In this document: positions 46,092-56,560 of the stretch, piece after piece
How positions within the stretch are numbered: position 1 is the first letter of the stretch
How the letters are laid out: the number at the start of each line of letters is the position of its first letter
NCBI GenBank assembly: GCA_023313575.1
Contig: JAJTTP010000001.1
Location: 1,426,001-1,490,000, forward strand
Length of the DNA stretch: 64,000 nt
Direction: 5' to 3'
Source: Eutypella sp. D-1
Taxonomy: Eukaryota; Ascomycota; Sordariomycetes; Xylariales; Diatrypaceae
Notes under the pieces: model-generated
Told to the model about the DNA's origin: nothing
Databases searched by the model: none
What the model saw: the letters and a program-made list of their open reading frames with translations, nothing else
Translations under genes and position numbers: made by a program

Positions 46092-47454
46092 AAATCTTGG
46101 ACCTATTGTTCTAGTTTTACTCTTTCAGTCGCCAGCGACTTTCATAAATCATCCATCCCTCTTGTAAGACAAGAGCTGCAACCAACACTGCTAGTGCCCA
46201 GCGTCAATGAGGCTTTTGGAGCCAAAGTATGTGTATGGTGGAAAGAAGCTTATAACGCTCTTACAAGCTCAAATCTGCCAAGAGGCACCTCTCACCTTGA
46301 GGGACAGCAGCCCTTTTTGTTTTTTAACGGCTGCTGGCATACGAATATGACAATACGATGCTGCTCCAAATCAAAGAAGCCTTGCAGTTGTCTACGAGGA
46401 AAAGAAATTGAACGATCTCAGTTTTTTTCTCTTTTTTGTTGTTAAAGGGGATAACATCCTTTTTTTTGGGGGGGTCTGATGTTAACAAGGAATTCATGAT
46501 ATGAAGCATGCGTTTTTTCGCTAGTAACGGGGGGGAAGCCGGGGTGGGGACGGGGACGGAGACGGAGACGGAGATGTCTGCCTCGAACATTATATGTAGG
46601 ACCAGGAAGGAGAGGAAGAAGGGGGGTGGGGGGACTGATCTAGGCTAGACAAATGTTGTCGACCGTTAGCGAATGGCAATGGCTTTGATTTTATTTCTCT
46701 GGGCATTACATCTGCATACAACATGAGAGGAGGAGAAGAGGGCTGTGGGTAAGAGGGGATGATGATATTACGATGGGGGGGGAAGAGAGAAAGAAAGGGA
46801 AAGAGAGAGAGAGATGTGGTGGTGTGTGAAATGGAGCACTCTCGGGCCCCCCTTTTCCCAAAAAATCACACATTGAGCCCCGGGAAAGGGGGGGGGGGGG
46901 GAGGGGGGGCCTCCTTCAAGCGTTTTTGTCTCTTGCTTATCATTATTTATAGCCCACCAGATATATGTACAAAAAAGAAGAAAAAAGTAGTAATGAATAT
47001 AGGTTACGATAACAACACAACACAACAACACAACACATTGGGGCTCGTTACATATATGGAACTTAAATCGCCTGCTAAAGGACAGGGGTGGAATTCTTTG
47101 CGAAGATATTGATTGCACTTGGCAAAATGATCTCGCCTGATTTTACGGGATTTCTTCTTTGAAATCGGCATCTACGAATCTTGCGGGGACCCATATGTTG
47201 GGATCTTAAGACCACCAGTTACTTACTTACTTTATTAGAAGTATTTTTTGGCCTTAACGATTCGTCTCCGAGGAAAACAAGCAGAAAGTCCTTTGGGCAT
47301 TTCCAAACAGGGCCCCATGTTAGATATAGTGCTTTGATAGCCAGCGCCTTACTCGCAGACCTACTTCGCTGGTCGCGGGACAGGGACGCTTTCAACACAA
47401 CCTATCATCGAAACTATTTATTTCATGATTGACCGGGAATACCCTCCAACATGG

Positions 47455-47485
<31 letters not shown>

Positions 47486-48658
47486 CGCATTGCGCGGTAG
47501 CCGGCTCTGCAAACGGTTCATACGCACCTAGGCAACAGCTCCATGGTTCTCGCTCGCGCAGTAGGTCTCTCTCGGGATAGCCATTCTCGTCGGCTTCGGC
47601 GGAATATCATGTCGGGTATTGCGAACAAAATTACCTAAGTGATATTCATCATTCGAAAGTACATAGTGACCGTAGTATAGCATACTAGGTTACTCCTCTG
47701 CTCCTCAACTACTATTTCGATTCCTCCAATTTTGCACGCTACTAGACAGGTATGTATCAGGTAAAGAAAAGTATGGATAAGCATGGCATAACTAGAAGTT
47801 GATCTTAAGAACCTTGGAAATTCGGAATGAAACAACCTTAGGAACCCCTATTTAAACCTCCATTGATGCAAATTGGTATGTGCCTAAGCAAGTAGGTACC
47901 TATGAAAGAATATTCAAGTAAAGAGTGAATGAAACCTGCCTTTCTTCCCCAAGCCAGACGCTGTTAACCAAAAGAGCGGGGACGGTCGAGGATTACGAAG
48001 TACATACGGGTAGGTAGTAACTCAATAGGTACCTACCTCCAGTGTAGAGCGCTAATTCAATCCCACCCCAGGTTCCAAGATTCCAGGGTTGTTTACTAAG
48101 TACGGCCTGGGCAAAGTGCCCCTTACAACCTTGGAAGCGGAGGGCTCCAGGCCAGGGTCCAGAGCTCTCTGAAGCTATGACTTCACCACGACCCGAGGCC
48201 CGGTCCCCCCCCCCCCCCTCACGAAAACCCGCGCTGCTGTCATATCCTCCCATCTTCCTCACACAAGCAAGCTTCCCGAGGTCCCATTAACAGCTTTCTT
48301 AGCCAAATAACATTCCCATAATCTAATCAGCAGACTGTTCCTTTTTTCTGGTTTTATCAAACCCCGAACAATTCGAAGTCGATTCGTCCCTCGAACTGAT
48401 AGGTAACTCTCTAAGTGCCATAGCTGGAGTTTCAAGCTACCTGCTTCCGAAGAGAGGAGAGAGAGAAAGAGAGAGGGATCCCCGGAAAGCGCGAACGGAC
48501 GGCGGCAGAACAACAAAAGTCGCGCGGTTAATTATAAATCAGTAAACGACAAGACCAACCGGGCTCTCAGGAACAACACGGAACCGGGGAGGGGCTGTCG
48601 CCAGTCAGAGAGAGTACGAGTATACACACATATATATATAACAAAACCACCGCCGCCA
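46092..48658. other. Intergenic 46092-48658 with low-complexity tracts
   Basis: No gene seen. Purine-rich GGGGAC/GGAGAC repeats at about 46548-46578, a GA-rich patch at 46775-46815, an almost pure G tract at about 46882-46910, an AACAC repeat patch at 47010-47040 and a 29-base T run at 47457-47485. The right end contains the promoter of PEX4. Confidence 0.55.
47457..47485. repeat. Poly-T tract (29 T)
   Basis: Uninterrupted T run on the plus strand in intergenic DNA. It could be a slipped homopolymer or the poly-A tail of an old minus-strand retroposed sequence, but I see no retroposon body or target-site duplication. Confidence 0.8.
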
Positions 48659-49373
48659 ATGCCGAGCTCTTCCCACACGCAGTCCGGGCCATCGTCGCGC
48701 GGCGCGACGAAGCGCCTGCTGAAGGAGCTGGCGGCATGGGAGAAGGAGGCGCCGACCGAGACGGGCGTCGAGAGGCTGGGCCCCGTGTCCGAGGAGGAGC
48801 TGCTCGAGTGGGAGGCCGTCATCAACGGCCGGGGGGTCGGCGGAGGTTATGATGGTGCGTCCTTGTTTTGTCCTTACTATATCCTTTCTATCTTTCTTTC
48901 CCCTCGTCATCGGTACATACCCACGCACTGCTATGATGGCCCATGCGCAACATCCACTCCTCAACCCAACACCCACATATACGAGAAGAAAAGGCGAAGA
49001 AGCGCGAAGCGCGAAGCTAACAAAACGAACAACAGAAGGCCGCTGGCTCCTCCGCATAACGATCCCGCCGACGTACCCGCTGCAGCCGCCGCAGATCGCG
49101 TTCGCGACGCCGGTGGTGCACGCGAACGTCGCGCTGGAGACGGGGGAGATCTGCCTGGACCTGCTGAACAGCGGCGACAAGGGCGGCGGCGCCTGGACCC
49201 CGGCCTACAGCATCCTCGAGTGCGTGCGCGCCGTGCGCCTCCTGCTGTCCTCGCCCGAGCCAGACAGCCCCCTCAACGTCGACGTCGCCGCCCTCATCCG
49301 CGCCGGCGACGCCCTCGGCGCCCGCCGCCTCGTCGAGTTCTGGGCCCGCGAGTTCCGGTATGAGGATGCCTAG
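48659..49373 (+). CDS. PEX4: Peroxisomal ubiquitin-conjugating enzyme E2 (peroxin-4 type), 2 exons
   Basis: E2 enzyme that, in the known family, monoubiquitinates the import receptor Pex5 at the peroxisomal membrane so it can be recycled. Exons 48659-48854 and 49036-49373 join to 534 nt (177 aa). The N-terminal helix reads TKRLLKELAAWEKE. The UBC fold then runs through LLEWEAVINGRG, EGRWLLRITIPPTYPLQPPQ, IAFATPVVHANV, ETGEICLDLL (catalytic Cys in EICLDLL) and WTPAYSILECVRAVRLLLSS. EICLDLL and the C-terminal PEPDSPLNVDVAALIRAGD fit PEX4 better than other E2s, which is the basis for the symbol. The canonical HPN motif reads HAN, keeping the important Asn. Third codon positions are extremely GC rich. 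Confidence 0.85.
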
Positions 49374-49935
49374 GTTTTTTGCGCACTGGTGCTGATGCCC
49401 GGTGTTATTTTGTTTTTAATTTATTTATTTATTTTGCCGTTGGGAGTGTCCGAACAAAGAATAGTGGTTTTGGTTTATACGATCGGATGGGCTGGGAAGT
49501 GGGATACTCCGCCACTGCTCAGTCCGGTGCAATCTAATACATACATAGGGATGGGGGTGGTCGGCCAGAGCAAGGAGTGAGGGCGGGTTTACATACGTGT
49601 TTCGCGCGTCCGCGGCAGCACAAGGCAGTCGATGGTGTGTAGGGACCTCGATGGATATGCAGGACCTTGGTTTACCCAAGGATTCAAATGGGGAAGGGGA
49701 GAGCGCATACAAATTGCATGTCCTGGGCAGGCGGGCAAATAGCAGGTAAACAAGCAGGCGAGCGGGCAGGCGTTTTGCGGTCGGATTAGGGACCAGATCT
49801 ATTCATCCCATATATATTTCCTGAGAATCTTATACTCAGTCTGGAGGAAACAACCACCCAAGAAGAGGCCTCGGCACTAGATTACATGTCTATCTATCGT
49901 TCATCTATCTATGAGGGGCCAAAAACAGGCAAAAT
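49374..49935. other. 3' region of PEX4 and spacer
   Basis: T-rich immediately after the stop (ATTTATTTATTTATTTT at about 49420-49436), likely the PEX4 3' untranslated region. GCAGGCG/CAGGCAA words recur at about 49725-49770. No gene seen. Confidence 0.5.
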
Positions 49936-50279
49936 CTAGCTCGCTACTCGCCTCATCGCTGCGCGCCGTAGGCGCTGCCACTCGTCGGGATCGAGACCTG
50001 GGAGATGAGAGACAAAAATATGGCAGGCAACCTCCAGTGCTCTCTTTTGTTTAGGTGTTACCGCGCCTATCGCTGGTACCTCATATACGTGGAGGGCGGG
50101 TTGCTGTAACGTCGTCAGCGCGCTATCTTCGGTAGATTCATGTAAGATGCTGGAAAATATGAGGGGAAGTTGTTCTTTTACCGATGCGTATGTGTGATGC
50201 TGCAACGCTGTCGCTTAAAGCGTATCCCAATGAAGATATATGAATCCTACATCGCATGCACCGTCATGATGCGCTGCAT
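49936..50279 (-). CDS. Possible small two-exon gene, hypothetical
   Basis: An 88-codon open frame without its own ATG runs from about 50202 to the stop at 49936 and is preceded by GCGTTGCAG, a good splice acceptor. An ATG at 50279 followed by MQRIMT and a GTGCAT donor would join it in phase, giving about 92 aa (MQRIMT + HHTYASVKEQLPLIF...). The inferred product ends ALEVACHIFVSHLPGLDPDE plus a basic helix. No family recognised; the donor is weak, so this may not be a real gene. Confidence 0.3.
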
Positions 50280-50554
50280 GTTTATTGCATATATCACAGC
50301 CTTGTGACCATTATTAGTCTTATATAACTATGAGTATTGATATCTCTTAGGTTCCCCCTTCTGTCCTCTCCCTGACTCTCCCCCCATCCTATCTCCCCAA
50401 CAGTAGCGATTATTCTTCCGTGATCTGTTACATACAACTCAGGCAGCGGGCCCTTTCCATCATTCTCGCGCATCCCTCCACGTTCGCATAGGTGCGAGGA
50501 AAGACAGTGATGTATTATTTCTGGTGCCATGGGCCATCAACTTGTCGCTTGAAG

Positions 50555-51544
50555 ATGGATTTGCCCCTGTCAACTAAGTTGGTATTCCTATGCGTTCTTA
50601 TCTCCTTGACAAATGGAGCATTGCCTAGACAAGCACTACACAACTATGCCCTTTCTGGTCCATCGTCAGTCTTCTCGGATCACCTGCCAAGGTACTATCC
50701 AGCTACATTGACACCGCGCGATGGACTGGTAGCGGGCGGCTGTCCAGAAGGCTCCCGTGATTGTATGTTGTTCCTCTTGTCTCGAACCATGATGCCCACC
50801 ATACTTGGATGGCAGGACTAACCACCCGATCCCCCACCAGGTGCCACTCTCGGCGTGGTTGGTTTGTATACATGTTGTCCGGAGGATCGATATTGCTTCT
50901 TGACTACCGAGTGGGAAGTTCAGTGCTGTGCGAAGGGTACAACCTGTCCGTATTCACCTTGCACGGAAACCGAGTACTACTGCAACAAGACCTTCCCGGC
51001 GGAAGACGGCAGTCCGACGCAGCAAACGGGCTGCTGCACACGGAATTGCGGGTCAGACACGAACTATACCGTCTGTCCGAGCGGTATGGGCGGCGGATGT
51101 TGCCCTGTAGACACCGAATGCACGATCGATGATGGAGCCCCCGGATGCTCTGCGGAAACCACACGTTCAAGCCTTCCCGAGACCAGCGGGAATACGGCAA
51201 AGAAGCTGAAGATCGGACTTAGCGTCGGCCTCGTGGCGCTTGTCGGATGTCTGGGAGGCATCTGCTTCTATCTATGGAGAAGGCGGAGGAGGGCGCGGGC
51301 GCGGGCGCAGCAGGTGGATCGTAGCGCCAGCGCCGACGGATGGCCTTTTAACAAGCCCGAGCTTCCCGGCGACGGTGCCGGTGCCGGTGCCAGTGCCGTT
51401 CCTCCGAGATATGAGTTGCCGGAAGACACACTGCGCGAGCTGCCGGGCGAAGGGATGACGCCGGAGTTGCCTGAGGCGTTGGACGGGAGACCACACGAGT
51501 TGCCGGACTCGAGTGTCACAGGGCAGTCTCGTGGTAACGACTGA
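50555..51544 (+). CDS. Cysteine-rich type I membrane protein, 2 exons
   Basis: Predicted secreted/surface protein of 303 aa; exons 50555-50762 and 50841-51544. The ATG at 50555 is preferred over an earlier in-frame ATG because it starts a clean signal peptide (MDLPLSTKLVFLCVLISLTN, then GALP). The mature ectodomain is rich in paired cysteines: YTCCPEDRYC, VQCCAKGTTC, TGCCTRNC, GGCCPVDTEC. After a short Ser/Thr stretch comes one TM segment (IGLSVGLVALVGCLGGICFY) followed by RRRRR as a stop-transfer signal. The cytosolic tail is Pro/Glu/Leu-rich with repeats of a (Y)ELP-type motif (KPELPG, RYELPE, LRELPG, PELPEA, PHELPD). The family is a lineage-restricted fungal surface protein type that I cannot name. 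It resembles the general layout of Mid2/Skg6-like sensors, with a Cys-rich rather than Ser-rich head. Confidence 0.8.
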
Positions 51545-52634
51545 TGTATGTATGTAGGATATAGAAAAGGGCAATGAGTAGATCAGATAATGTGTCCTTA
51601 AGAAATCCGGAAGAAATAACAACGCCCTTGAGTACCTCAACTCTCGCGATATAGTAGGTAAGCCAAGTACGGGGTCGGACTGCTAGTGCGCTGTCCAGAT
51701 CGATACAAATATTTGCCTGACGTAAGGAAGGCATGGGAGCAGGTAATTAATGCCCTTCCCCGATTATACCCACGAATCTTCTACTAGTAGTCTATATGGG
51801 ATCATACCTGAAAGTGATCACGTTCATAAGAAAGCACATCTCCCCCCCCTCCCATACGCCCTAAATACAGCTCATTAACTGGAACTGCTTTCTAGCCACG
51901 GCTACGTTGCAAAGGCACAGATGGGTAGTGGGCTGTAAGGTTTCCATACGTGTATATGCGTGTGTGTGCGCGCGCGCACGAGTTAGAATAACTGACCGTG
52001 TTGTCCCTCAAGAATACACCAGTGACAGAATACTCCAGATTCCCATTCGAACGCCTGTTTGATCCTCTTGTTTTTGCTATTGGTACAAACACTCACTCAC
52101 TCACTCACTCAATTCCACTCCCTTGACGCCGGAGCGTGGTGGTGGGCCACACTTCCTGCCTGCCTGCCCATGCCTCGGGATGATTGCCTGGTCCGTCATG
52201 TCTCGTTGAACGTTCAGGGGGGGTCCGGGCGTGCGGTGAGAACCCAAGATATGCAGGATAGTATACTACTACTCAAGGGACCGCATCCTCTTCTCTCCCT
52301 CTTATTTTTGTTTTCCTCCCCTTCCCCCTCCCCCATCCACCCTTTGCCTACCCACTTTCGAAGGGGCCGCGACCAACTCCAACCCTGAAAATAAAATAAA
52401 ATTCAACGCTCGTTCAGGGTGCCGAGACAAAAAAAAAAAAGGTAATTCGAACGCCCCCTGGCCATGGAACTCGGCGTCCCCGCCCCCTTTTTTCTTTAAT
52501 AAAAAAAGATATGCAGATACCCCGAAAGTGGCGGCGGTCAGGCGCGCCCTGGTTTCGCCTCTATAATAAGTTTGTGTGTTTTTGATATGATCGATATTTA
52601 AAAACGCCCGTCCCAGGTCCCCCCGACGCCGCGC
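51545..52634. other. Intergenic 51545-52634
   Basis: Convergent spacer between the Cys-rich protein gene and the mannosyltransferase gene. An ACTC tetranucleotide repeat lies at about 52090-52111, and a GTGCGCGCGCGC patch at about 51966-51977. No gene seen. Confidence 0.5.
52090..52111. repeat. ACTC tetranucleotide repeat
   Basis: Five tandem ACTC units in intergenic DNA. Confidence 0.8.
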
Positions 52635-53821
52635 TCACTCGTTGTAGTGGTACACCTGAAATAAAACACCGTCAGCCCATGTAATGTAATATGACGGGGA
52701 GAGAAGAGGGAATTGAGTTTTCCTCATTGGATTATTTATTTTCTTACCTTGTAGTTCGGCAAGCCCGTAGCTTGCCAGCCTAATCTCTTCGCCATCCGGG
52801 CGAAACCCTCGGTCTCGATCAGGTGGTAGAAGGAGAAGGGCGGGAACATGGCGCCGTCGCGGTGGACGTCCGCCCTCACGAGCAAGGTGGCGCCGCCGAC
52901 GCCGTCCAGCGGCACCTCGAAATTGGGATCCTTGTTATCGGCCATGTATGCCATCAGCGCACGGTAGGTGGCCATCTCGGCGTAGCCTTCGAGGATGATG
53001 TCGTCGGGCCCCATCTTCTGGGCGAGCTCCTGGGCAATGGGGCTGTCCTGCCAGTTGTTGAAGTCGTAGGCCCGCTCGTCTGGCTTGTTGGTTTCGGGGT
53101 TGGTGTACCTCTGGTAGCAGTTGGGCACAATGATGGGCTTATCGTGGGCAGCGAGATCCTGAATCAAGGTGGGCGGCGTCTCGACAATATCGGCGTCCAG
53201 CCACAGGACCCAGGATGTCTCTATGCCGAGGGTGGTGAAGAGCAGCGAGTTGCGCGCCCTGGCCATGGCGGCGCGCCGGGCCTTCTGGTTCTCCATCTTG
53301 TGGCGCTCGCTCTCGTCCTGAGATGCCAGCGGCGCATCGAAGTCTTGGCGCTCGATGACGACGCTCTTGAAGCGTTTCTCGAGGGGGCCCTTCTGGGTCT
53401 TGGTTATCGCGGCCTGTAGGGCAGTCGTGGCGGCATTGCCCTCCTTGTTCTTGGGCAGAATGAAACCGAGGTTGATGAGATTATGAGGGTAGGAAAGCGA
53501 GAGTAGGTTCTCCCAGTACTCGGGATAGAAGCGGGCCATCGGGGTGAGGATGAGAATCTTCTCCTGGTTCCCGATAGGGTCGGCAGTAATGGTGACATTA
53601 TTGAGATCGTAGCGAGTGACAGGCGGCCGGGCGGGAATGAGAGTGGATTTGGTGGGTTTCCGATTAGGTGCTCGACTTGAGGAAGAAGAGGCGAAGGAGG
53701 GTTTGGATGCAGAACCAGCACCGGACAGAAAATAAATAATGAATATACATAACACGGCGCCGATGAGCAATGTCAGGTAATTCGTTTTCCGGAGACGGAC
53801 CGGCCCCATAGGGCGCGCCAT
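52635..53821 (-). CDS. MNN9: Golgi mannosyltransferase of the Anp1/Mnn9/Van1 family, 2 exons
   Basis: Subunit of the mannan polymerase complex that builds the N-glycan alpha-1,6-mannose backbone in the cis-Golgi. Exons 53821-52748 and 52655-52635 join to 364 aa. It is a type II membrane protein: short basic N-terminus (MARPMGPVRLRK), one TM anchor at residues about 14-35 (NYLTLLIGAVLCIFIIYFLSG), a Ser-rich stem, then the GT62/Anp1 domain. Landmarks: ILILTPMARFYPEYWENLLS, NLGFILPKN, ARARNSLLFTTLG, VLWLDADIVE (the D-x-D metal site), IIVPNCYQRY, ILEGYAEMATYR, GVGGATLLVRADVHRDGAMF, PFSFYHLIETEGFA and a tiny last exon VYHYNE. The short length fits Mnn9 rather than the longer Anp1 or Van1, but the assignment within the family is an inference. 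Confidence 0.85.
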
Positions 53822-55127
53822 CTTTTAATCGAATTGAATCGATTCAGTAGAGGGTGGTGGTGGCGGCGGTGGTGGTGGTGGTTATTAACTATGTCGGCTC
53901 TCGTTGGGACAGCATATGAAGAGTATATCTGAGAGTATATCTATCTGTTTGGTAAGTTAAGTTGTGAGTGGCAGGGCAGGGCAGGGCATGGCAGGGCAGG
54001 GCAGGGGGAAGAGGTTATACCTAAGTATGTAGGGGAAGGGAAACCCTTACGAATACATAGAAGTTTTTGGTGATGTTTTTATTTAGAACAGACCCGGAGG
54101 AGGTACAGACCTGGAGGTATCCATGGGACCTTTTGGGGATGGGGACTCGAAAGCACTTGCAGCAATTAATTACTTGAGTAAGTACCTAAGGAGGTACCTT
54201 AGTTAGCGATAACTATCTAGGTGTATACCATCGCTAACACCACCTACTAGCACACTGCTAACCCAGCCCTGGAGATACCCGACTGGACCTGTGATGGAGA
54301 TCAAGTACTCCGTAAAATGTGTTGCAGTAAAGGTGTCCACCAGTTTTTGGCACGGACCATTCATGGATAGCGGATACTATTACTGTACATACTTTACGAG
54401 TAGATGCATATCATAGACAGGTAGTTATATAGATATGGACACCACTGCATGTGATTCTACCGGATACGTGAATTATTTCATCCGTCTACCTTTACATACC
54501 TAAGTATTGACAAAATTGTTTACAAATCTGGTGGCCATAAAAAAGACAAGTCAAGGTTACATATGCCTACCTAGTTGAAGTATTATTTCCTTTTCAAGTA
54601 ATTATGCATAATTACCACAATATCTGCCTCTAAGGCTCTGGGCAGGGGTCCTTGCAATCTGGGCGACATGATAGCGCGGAAACGAAGCGAACGGGAAATG
54701 TATTGGTGGTGGTAGGATATGATTGGACCGCGATATATAGAGCAACCGTGGTCAGTTCTAGGTATTGGGAGTCTCCTTTCTAGTGGAATATCTCTAACCT
54801 GGTTAGCGAGGTAGCTTGCCTGCCATGATAGGTAGATAGGCTTGTTTCACTTATATCGGCCAATCAGAATCACGGAGGTATCTCTTGAAGCCTGGAAGCT
54901 GGACCGACGTTCAGCTAATGTGGTATGGGTTATTTTTGATATTGGCCAGTAAGAAAAGTAAAAGGAAGCATTATATTAGGTAAGCCATTTTGGAATGCTA
55001 GCCCCCCTTTGCCCCTTGGCCCCTTTAGTTAGTGCAGTGCAACAGGCAAGTCTAAATATCGGGATACCCAAGGCAATGGATGCGTAGATAAGCACATGAG
55101 TGGACGATCTCTCCGGTAAAGGAACGA
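53822..55127. other. Intergenic 53822-55127
   Basis: Promoter of the mannosyltransferase on the left, with a GGT/GGC repeat at about 53851-53881 and a five-base GGCAG/GGGCA tandem at about 53971-54005. The rest is AT-rich with TACC/GGTA words. No gene. Confidence 0.5.
53971..54005. repeat. GCAGG pentanucleotide repeat
   Basis: About seven tandem copies of a GCAGG unit with one variant, about 150 bases upstream of the mannosyltransferase start codon. Confidence 0.75.
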
Positions 55128-56560
55128 ATGCTCGCAGTGAGAGTGTTAGATGACGGGGTTTACTTATTCACATCAGTCTACAAGGCCTCCAGCTCAGGGC
55201 GGCCTAACAATCATCTGCGGTGGAGCACCACCAACCTGCCGCCAACAGGATTTTTATCACGAGATTTCGACTTCTGTGGAAGGCGAGTGGCTCTGGACAA
55301 CGGCCGTGATATCTTCGCAAAACAGCTTGGATATTCGTCCAGGTCGGTAGCCACCCCAGACATTACGGTGCTTGGGATGTGGGAGTCCGAAGTAAAGGAA
55401 AGAGGGAAGGACTCTGCTACCTTGTGGCGCATATCGCTGACCGCAAATGGCAGCGACAACGGAGGCTCCCTGAGGCCAAGGAAATCATATTTCGGTATAC
55501 ACCTCTTGTCAACGAGGTGTCAGGTAACGAACCTGCGTCTTGAAGTCGTCGGTTTCCATGTGATCGTTGATAAGAAGAAAGATGGCGTCTTGATCCGGGA
55601 TCTTGGATTCGAGCAAGTGCCCGACTTTAGTGATGGTCTCGTATCATCGGATCGTTCAGCACTAAGGGATGGTGGCCTGTCCGCAGCTGACGATGAGGTC
55701 ATTGCAGCCGATCTTGGACGTCTTGTCCTCTGGCAAGGGGCAATTCCAGGGAAACGCTGTCGTCGCGACGATTACGTCTCAAGGGGTTATTGAATGCGGT
55801 GTTCTTGCTGCTTCTGCTGCTGCTGCTATGGCATCTTCGAGGTCTCCACCTCAGTGGTAGTGGCCCTGTCCTGAGGCTGAGGAAAGCTCTGTCCCAGCGA
55901 TGAATGGGATAATGATCTGCTCTGGCAAGCGCGTCTCGAATGAGAGAGTTGTCGACAACCCACTCATCAGGATAGCCCCGTGGTTCAACACTGGACGATC
56001 GAGACCATCCCGTAGGTTACTTGGCATATTTAGAGCGGACTTCGTCTCCTAGCAAGATAAATGCATGAAGACGGGTGGTAGTGCTCGCGTCAATCTTTTG
56101 CACCCATGGAAGGGCCGAATGGATGTCAAGGACATCCCATATGAAAGAATAAGACGGTGATTTAGAACAGACCGCTTTCATATCGCCCAAGGCTTACCGA
56201 ACTAGTCTGCTTCACCTCGAGCTCGCCGACTTGACGCCCGAGTCCCGACATCAAATCGAAAATATCGGTATAACCACAACAATCGTGTCGGAGAACCGCT
56301 GGGAAGAAATCGACGTACGATATTGCACGGTGTTGTAGGGCGAGGAACGAGGCCCCCTTTCTTTCCACCTTAGCGGATACATATCGTCCATCTCGTCTCG
56401 TCAGGATCGCCCAGCCCTACGCCTTCTCCTACCGAAGCTTACCATGCTACGGTACAGGAGCCCTTTCCAGCAACTGTTACGTCCACTTCTCCGACACTCT
56501 TTTGGACACCCATAGTTTTCCAGGCACTATGTATGAGTGAGCAGTATAGTTCGTATGCCG
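55128..56560. other. Unresolved coding-like region
   Basis: Open segments of protein-like composition overlap on both strands. Plus strand: a 221-codon frame from the ATG at 55128 to 55793. Minus strand: open blocks reading SYSFIWDVLDIHSALPWVQK (about 56151-56092), EPRGYPDEWVVDNSLIRDAL (about 55985-55926), and a possible start MGVQKSVGEVDVTVAGKGSC near 56512 followed by a GTAAGC donor. I could not build one complete gene on either strand; blocks are interrupted by stops with only some plausible splice sites. It may be a multi-exon gene I cannot resolve or a decaying pseudogene. No family recognised. Confidence 0.3.

Noticed and set aside
47457..47485. Poly-T run as a SINE tail
   Set aside because: I could not find A/B box promoter elements or flanking direct repeats that would support a retroposed element.
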